NCBI RefSeq assembly: GCF_963855985.1
Contig: NC_087095.1
Coordinates: 4,164,001 to 4,228,000, forward strand
Direction of reading: 5' to 3'
DNA: 64,000 bases
Source of the DNA: Ostrinia nubilalis
Taxonomy: Eukaryota; Arthropoda; Insecta; Lepidoptera; Crambidae
Position numbers and translations under genes: made by a program. Under the pieces are notes generated by a model. That model made no database searches. It was not told where the DNA came from and saw only the letters and a program-made list of their open reading frames with translations. How positions within the stretch are numbered: position 1 is the first letter of the stretch; every line of letters begins with the position of its first letter. This document shows positions 25,201 to 33,700 of this stretch, piece by piece.

Positions 25201-27703
25201 CGTAACATGGATAAATGAGCTAGGTTGTAGTCTTCACTACATAACCCCCGAAATGCATCACGCTAATGGTCAAGCGGAGCGATATATGCGGACAGTACTT
25301 AACATGTTACGTATACAAGCGAACCACAAAAACGTACCGTGGTCCAGCACTTTGTGGAAACTTCAACTTGTGCTTAATATTACAAAGCAAAAAACCACAC
25401 AAGTCTCTCCGTTAAATCTTCTGATCGGCACGGAGGCAACGACGCCTATTATTCGTGCATTGGTGCGCGATGTGGCTGTCGAAGGCTCGTCACCCAACCG
25501 GGAGGCCCTGCGGGAAATCACCAGGGACAGAGCTCGCCGGCTGTTAAGAAGCAACCAAGCTAAGCAAGACGAACAAGTTAACCGACGGCGTCGTCCACCT
25601 CGTCAGTTTAACCTTAATGATGTTGTGTTCGTCATAAAGTTTTCGCAGTCTACGGGGAAGCTTGATCCCGGCATGCGCGGCCCTTATAAAGTGGTTGACG
25701 TGCTGCCTAGCGGACGTTATACGCTTCGCTTGCTGAGCGGAGGCTACGGCAAGACTACGCAGGCAGCGGCGCAATATATGGTGCCGTGGCACGGCGAATG
25801 GTGCCCAGAAACGTGTGCTACATTTTTTGAGAGTAAGTTTTCTCATGGCATTTGTTGCTTGCAGGCTTTGGTCATATGGTGTAAGTGCTGATCGCTGTGG
25901 TATCAGACACTCAGGCGTGTGTCGCTTGGCGTTTGTCGCTGCACCATGATGTTGTGGATGGCTCTTGAATGGCTTCAAGTAGCTAGTTGTCATAAGTTCA
26001 CCAGAATGGTCAACTTATGGTCCGAAAGGTCGGACGGCTCACACGTATGATTATGGTCTACGTGTTGGGCAGGCTCACGCGTATGAATACGGTCTGCGCG
26101 TTGGGCGGGTTTGCACGTACGAATACGGTCTGCGTGGCAAACGACTTGACGTATGATTATGGTCTGCGTCAAGTCATGTTACAGGAGCTGAGACTGCAGG
26201 CGGCCAGTTGGACGAGGGAGTCTTGCTGGAGAGACTACCTCAGTGTTGGAGAGCAGTCTGCATTGGGTTCGACTATTTTAAAGAGACGTCTCTGACTTAC
26301 CTTTATGAAGATGGATGTATGAATGAGCGAACTAGAGGAGTGTTTATTAGATTGATGTTTGAATTAATTGACTGGTTGATCGAGTGAAAGACATACGAGG
26401 TCGTGTGTATTTAGTTGTCCTATGTACTGTTTCTCATACAAATGTCATTTCCAGACGAGAATTCTGAAGATGACGACACCACACCAGCAGCATCTACTCG
26501 TCCGGCTGACCCTTCGATGCCCCTGCTGGACGCTGACCCAGAACCTGAACAGTCGGCGCCAGGCGTAGCAGGTCCCAGTGGCACCACCCGAAGAACATGT
26601 GTCGAGGACGACACACAGTCAGGAGAGGCCGTGTAAGGAACTGCCTGGCTACGTCATCAAACTACCGGGCGTCGTTTATAAAAACCAACGCCGCGTGTAC
26701 CGGAGCCCATTTGCTTCTCGGCGCTCGGAACGGACGGTTGTCTGGAGGAATCTCTGTCGGTCGATTGAAGGTCACGTGAGCTATTTTTATTTATCTCTAT
26801 TTCTTGTTAAATAAGTGTGCAATTGTTATTTTTATGTAATTAAAATTATTTTGAGTTGTTGCAAATAAATGTTTAAAATTAATAAACGGGTTTTCTATTG
26901 AATTTGTTTTTTTTTAATTAGTTTCCACTTTTGAATCTTATAATATTACTAGCGGCCGCCCGCGACTTCGTACGCGTGGATCTCGTTTTACCCCCCCTTC
27001 ATCTATCTTACGCGGTTCAGATTTTTTCATACAATTTTTTTTGCCCGCTAACTCCCGTTCCCGTGGGAATTTTGCAATATCCTGTTGTAACTAAGCTTTA
27101 AGTTTACTAAGGTACCTGCATGCCAAATTTTAAGCGTCTATCTTACGCGGTTTAGATTTTTTCACACAAATGTTTTTTCCCGCTAACTCCCGTTCCCGTG
27201 GGAATTTTGCAATATCCTGTTGCAACTAAGCTTTAAGTTTACTAAGGTACCTGCATGCCAAATTTCAAGTCTATCTTACGCGGTTTAGATTTTTTCATAC
27301 AATTGTTTTTTCCCGCTAACTCCCGTTCCCGTGGGAATTTTGCAATATCCTGTTGTAACTAAGCTTTAAGTTTACTAAGGTACCTGCATACCAAATTTCA
27401 AGCGTCTATCTTACGCGGTTTAGATCTTTTCATACAAATGTTTTTTCCCACTAACTCCCGTTCCCGTGGGAATTTTGCAATATCCTGTTGTAACTAAGCT
27501 TTAAGTTTACTAAGGTACCTGCATGCCAAATTTCAAGCGTCTAACTTAAGCAGTTTAGATTTTTCATACAAAAGGATTTTCCCGCTAATTCCCGTTCCCG
27601 TGGGAATTCCTAAGTATCCTATAACCTGCCCAGGAGTATGAAGAATAATTGTACCAAGTTTCGTTAAAATCCGTCGAGTAGTTTTTGTTTCTATAAGGAA
27701 CAT

Positions 27704-27752
<49 letters not shown>

Positions 27753-30700
27753 AATTTTACTGATTGCATTTTTGGCATCAGTATCGATCACTAATCACCC
27801 CCTGATAGTTATTTTGAAAATATATTACATGTACAGAATTGACCTCTCTACAGATTTATTATAAGTATAGATTATCATCAAAAATCGAACTGATTAGACT
27901 GGCCTAGAAAGCTTTATTCATATGTTATTCCCCCCTTGAACAGCTTACAGGCGGCAAATTTATAAATTCGCCACTATATTATCACATTCATTATGGCTTG
28001 AAGATTCATAAATTGCAGTGCAACGCATCAGCAGAGTGAAAAAGCGTTGCGTTGGTACCACGCGGACGTTAACCCGGCGCCGTCAACGCTGCACAGGCAC
28101 TGATAAAACGACGAATTAGTGTGGGGGCTGTCTTACCTTGCACTTCCAGCCATATTTAGGCACAGTGGCCATAACGGGGCGCAGACACAGCGCGTGGTAA
28201 CTTGTCGCAGAGCTCGTAAGCTCATGGCATAATTATCTTGGGCTATTTTTCAGGGGGGCAGCAGCGCGACCTAGCTCCTACTATACACACCTTGCACTTC
28301 CAGCCATATTTAGGCACAGTGGCCATAACGGGGCGCAGACACAACGCGTGGTAGCTGGTCGCAGAGCTCGTAAGCCCATGGCATAATTATCTTGGGCTAT
28401 TTTTCAGGGGGGCAGCAGCACGACCTATCTCCTACTATACATACCTTACACTTCCAGCCATATTTAGGCACAGTAGCCATAACGGGGCGCAGACACAGCG
28501 CGTGGTAGCTTGTCACAGTTCTCGCAAGGCTAATGACGTATCTAGGGCTATTTTTCAGGGAAGCCGGCCCTTGACATAATGCAGCGGGCACGACCTAGCC
28601 CTCACTATACATACCTTGCACTTCCAGCCGTACTTGGGCACAGTAGCCATGACGGGGCGCAGACACAACGCGTGGTAGCTCGTCGCAGAGCTCGTAAGCC
28701 CATGGCATAATTATCTTGGGCTATTTTTCAGGGGGGCAGCAGCACGACCTAGCTCCTACTATACATACCTTACACTTCCAGCCATATTTAGGCACAGTGG
28801 CCATAACGGGGCGCAGACACAGCGCGTGGTAGAGCTTGTCGCAGAGCTCACAGACCCATTGGCGTGTCTAGGGCTATTTTCATAATGGCCTTGATATGAA
28901 GCGGCGCTCGTAAGCCCATGGCATAATTATCTTGGGCTATTTTTCAGGGGGGCAGCAGCGCGACCTAGCCCTCATTAAACATACCTTACACTTCCAGCCA
29001 TATTTAGGCACAGTAGCCATAACGGGGCGCAGACACAACGCGTGGTAGCTCGTCGCAGAGCTCGTAAGCCCATGGCATAATTATCTTGGGCTATTTTTCA
29101 GGGGGGCAGCAGCACGACCTAGCTCCTACTATACATACCTTGCACTTCCAGCCATATTTAGGCACAGTGGCCATAACGGGGCGCAGACACAGCGCGTGGT
29201 AGAGCTTGTCGCAGTGCTCGCAGGCCACGGCGCGCGCGTCCGCTGGAGACGCCTCGCCGCGGCACACCTGGCACACGCGGCACATGCGGCAAGACCAGCC
29301 GGAACGCACCCCTGGCACATAACAATCGTCTTTATTAGGTCAAGTCAAAACTCAAGTACAGGAGGACGATTCTCTCTAATTTCTCAAAGGCAAAATCCTC
29401 CAGATGAGTTAGGCAAACCTGATGTTCGCATATTTCGTCGAGCGATAACATTTAATCTGGAATAACGATAACGTGGACGCCTCAAAATGACTACGACCGC
29501 TCTGCCAAGAGGGAAACGACTTAAAGGAAGAATCTCTTGGACCTTACAAATCGGCGCGCGAATAGTGACTATTCTCATCGCAAAACGAAATCGCATCGCC
29601 CTCTTGCACACGAACAGAAGGTTGTAAGACAACATTAACTGTATTGAAAATAATTATCAAAGCAGCAGCAATCCGATTTATCACACCCACACACCTTTTT
29701 AATGATGTCATAAAAAATAAAATATAATGAAACTTTTTTTTTATTAGGTGCGTAAACTGCTTAGTAAAGACCTAATGTACACTGTGAAATGCAATAAAGA
29801 ATTGAGTATTGAGTATAAACCCCTTTACCAATCTCCATAACCCACATATCTATGGATTTCAATTCGGTCAAATAAAACCACTAACAAGTACCTATTCATG
29901 TTATCAACACAGTTCTGAAAGTCTAGTAATTTCCTGGGGTCATTGACCTAGTTGCTTTAAATTCCAATTTACAGCACCGGCGGTATTATGCGTCACGTTT
30001 AATTATTCTTACTGGAATCTTCCTCAGTAAAAGTGCCTTGAATATTACTAAAATATTTTTGGGCACAACTTTCCAAAGACATACACATATTAATTATCAT
30101 CATTTATAAATAAATAAAGCCTTTTTTATATCTAATCATGTAACAGCCATAAAACGCCAAACAAAAAACAAATATGTACTACATATATCAATGGTGAGTA
30201 GTTTTTTGAAGCAGTAACAGAGGTCAAAACGATCATTTTTTTTTTGTTTTTTATTATTATTATAGCTTTATAAATCCACAGTTATTACAGTTTTATTTAA
30301 AATTAATTAAGTATTTCTCTTGATTGTGGCCCCACTTGGGTAAAAGAATTTTTTTTTGTTATTAAACTGAATCATACCTGGCAACTGGGCTAAGCCGACG
30401 CAAGTCCCGTGATAGTGCGCGCCACACGTCACGCATGTCATGAGGTTGGCTATATCGCCGATCGTCCTACACGTCCTGCAGTCGATATCAGCGGGACCTA
30501 CCACAAAACCACCATGTTATCTACATATTTTCAATAAAAAAATAAAATATACGTGTGAAATAATACTCACAAACAAGTGGCACTTGATACAAATGGTCCT
30601 TGCAGAAAGAAGATTTCGTCTGGAAGTCCATGTAACCCCCAGACGCGAGAACACACGGTAGGTGGAAGTACTTACTGCAACTCATCTGCAAACAAATTCA

Positions 30701-33700
30701 AACAATATTATTATAAATCAGATAGGCTCTAAGGCCCGGTTTCCACCAAGGCAGTGCGGAGCGGAAAAGCGTTTTGAATAACTAATCGGATTTAATTATT
30801 TCCACATCTTTTCTCGGTGCCGCCGCCGCCGTTAAATTCTCTAGAAAAATTCCTTCTCCCGACACATCTACTCTCTGCTCCGCCTTATTGGAAACAGGGG
30901 TTTAACCTTCGAATAAGTTTTGTCATAGACCATCTAACCGTCTTACCTTACAAGGAATACTAGCACCATGTCGCGTACAAAAGGCACATTTCCTCGACAA
31001 GGCAGCAGTGACTATGCCCTTGACCCGGGCCTCCTCCAACTGATCTTTATCTTCGTCAGCGTTGGCGACCACTTGGTCGTGGAAGGGCGGGCTGAACTCA
31101 AGGCAGCATCGGTGCAGGTAGAAAGCCCCGGAGGACACTACCCCTGCTAATTCTAATGATTCTACATGTCCAATTATTGACAGTTCGTCAGTATGCTCCA
31201 TGTTGTATAGAGGTGTTCTGAAACAAGGTGTTTTGTGTAGATTTTTTACATAAATTGACGGTTTGGAAAACAGAAACAGTAAGTCTAGGCGCAGACCACC
31301 GACTTTTAGTTGGCCGATAGTTGGGCCCGGTTTTAATTTGTATAAAGAATCGGCCAATGCATCGGTGTAGTGTGCGCACTTTCATACATGCCCATACTGA
31401 TTAATAGCCCGACCCAACTATCGGCCAACTAAAAGTCGTGGTCTGCGCCTAGGCTTAAACAAAAGTATATAAAACGTTAATAAAGGAACATAATATTATG
31501 CCTCTTGTTACTCACTTGCATTTGGCGAAAGCCTTCTGCCGTCTGCTTAAAGGTAGTGCTGCCGGTTGTTGGGTAGGATCTACAAGTTCCGGGGGCGGGG
31601 AGGCCAGGCCGGGGGGCACTGGGGTGGACGGGGTGCTCGTGGGGGTCACCGCGCTGGTGGGGGTCGCGCCCCCAGAGTTGGACACTCCTGGCGTGGTGCT
31701 TCCATCTCCTTCATTGATGTTGCACAGAATCTGCCTCATTTCGCCTTGGCCCAGCTGACTGCGCTCGCTAAGGTTGCAAAGAGCGCACACTTTCCCTGGC
31801 CTAGAATAGAGAATGTGATGAGATTTTTTTTTTGTGATATAATGAATTTGAGAAGTAAGTGAAGTACCAACCATTTTTCAGGCATAAAAGGCGGTTCTTC
31901 CGGAGCTGGCATGGTAAAGTCGTCCTCTTCCATCCCTTCCTCGAGAACATCGTCGCGGCTGCCGCGGTGTCTCTTCGCCCCTCTCACAGAGCCAGGGTTT
32001 CTATACCTAAAAAATAATACTCATGAGACTTGTCCTTGTCATAAAAATCGTCTAATGAATTTGAGCAATAAATTCAAAGTATTTATTTAAAAAGAATTAA
32101 TAAAACTTCAGCTGTGGCCTATTTTTCAACCGACTTCAAAAAAGGAGGAGGTTCTCAATTCGACCCGTATGTTTTTTTTTTTTTTTTTTTTCTATGTTTG
32201 TTACGCGATAACTCCGCCAATTATGAACCGATTTGAACAAATCTTTTTTCGGCGTATAGGTAATACCTCAAGGGTGGTCCCATTTAAATTTAATAATAGA
32301 AAAAACAACCCCTAAGGGTGGAAAATTGGGGATGAACTTTTTTATACCCAATATCTCCGCCGATTATAAATCAATTTGAACGATTATTTTTTGTTGAATA
32401 GGTATTATCAAAAGGGTGGTTTCATGGGAATTTGAAGAAAATATTTCACCCCCAAGGGTGGAAAATTGGGGATGAACTTTTTTATACGCAATATTTTTAA
32501 TTTTTAGTTTTTTTTTGTGTTCACGCATTTGAAGTCGGTTTTATTTTTTTAAAAAGTTAATTATCTGATTTTAATTCGTATAAATCAACAAAAAAAACAG
32601 GGCAGGCTCTAGAACTCAGTTGCGTACTTTCAATCAGTGTACTTGTATGTGCCTGACACAGTCACACTCACTCACAGCTCACTATTATTGTTACTTACAT
32701 TAACACACATAGCACTAAGGCCTGCTATACACGGACAGCTTAAAGCAGTTAGTGTCGGCAGCTTCAAGCTGCGACTGCATAGCAAACTACGGAAACAGTT
32801 GTAACTGCTCGAGCGGTTCCGTGTATGTGTGTACGTAGTGTACTGTAGTTTGCTATGCAGTCGCAGCTTGAAGATGTCGGATACTAGCTGCTTCAAGCTG
32901 TCCGTGTATGGCGAGGCTTAATGTAATCTATAAAAGAAGTAAAGTAAAAAAAAAAATAAAAGTTCCAGTCACCTCCTAACAATCTTGCCCTCTTTGACCA
33001 ACTTGGGGCCTTCCTTGCGCGGCCTGCCGGGCCCCCGGCGGGCCGACGTGAAGAAGGGCCTCGCGTAGGGCTGGTGGTGGAAGAACGACGGCTGCGGCAC
33101 CCCGCCGTGCGGCGACGCCGGTTCCTCGCCGCGCGGCGACGAAGCGCACGAGGTCGGCGTCGACCCCGGCCCTGCGTAGAAATCTGTCGAGGGGTTAACA
33201 TGGGCTAAAGCCCGGTCAGTGAGCACGTAGAATTTTGTCCAATGACCCCAAGCTACCCATCCTTATCGCTCGCGCGTAATTATGTTGCTGTCGCGCTCGC
33301 ACACTCACTGCGGGCGCCCGTTGCACAGTCGCGACAGCAATATAATTACGCGCGAGCGATAAGGATGGGTAGCTTGGGGTCATTGGACAAAATTCTACGT
33401 GCTCACAGACCAGACTATAGCTACGATAATTGACAAACACTACAGCTAATGATTTGATGTTTATTGTCCGTGGTGCATATCTTTTCATAAAGGTTACTAA
33501 ACCTTTGTTTGTCACCTGACATCTGCTTTGCAATGGAGCTAAGTTGAACCTTAACTTCGAACTCATGCTAGGTTCTTCTGATTAATTTTGTTGTGGGTCC
33601 AATGACAGTTTAACTTTCTCCCGGGACAAACTTGACCTTCACTGGTTGGGTTTTTATTGGCAGTCAAGCTGTAGATCCTGGCTACATAGAAGTTGCAGCG

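Larger units (their letters stand above)
20932..26941 (+). mobile_element. Ty3/gypsy-type LTR retrotransposon, near full length, antisense in KMT2 intron 8
   Basis: LTRs of about 310 bp at 20932-21241 and 26632-26941 begin TGTAAGGAACTGCC and appear identical base for base. A 4-5 bp AATAT target duplication flanks the element. Internal order is gag, zinc knuckles, protease, reverse transcriptase, RNase H, integrase, which is the gypsy order. No envelope gene is seen. The coding region is broken twice (a frame change near 22270 and a 25-bp tandem duplication at 25000-25049). Identical LTRs imply recent insertion. It lies opposite to the host gene's sense. Confidence 0.93.
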
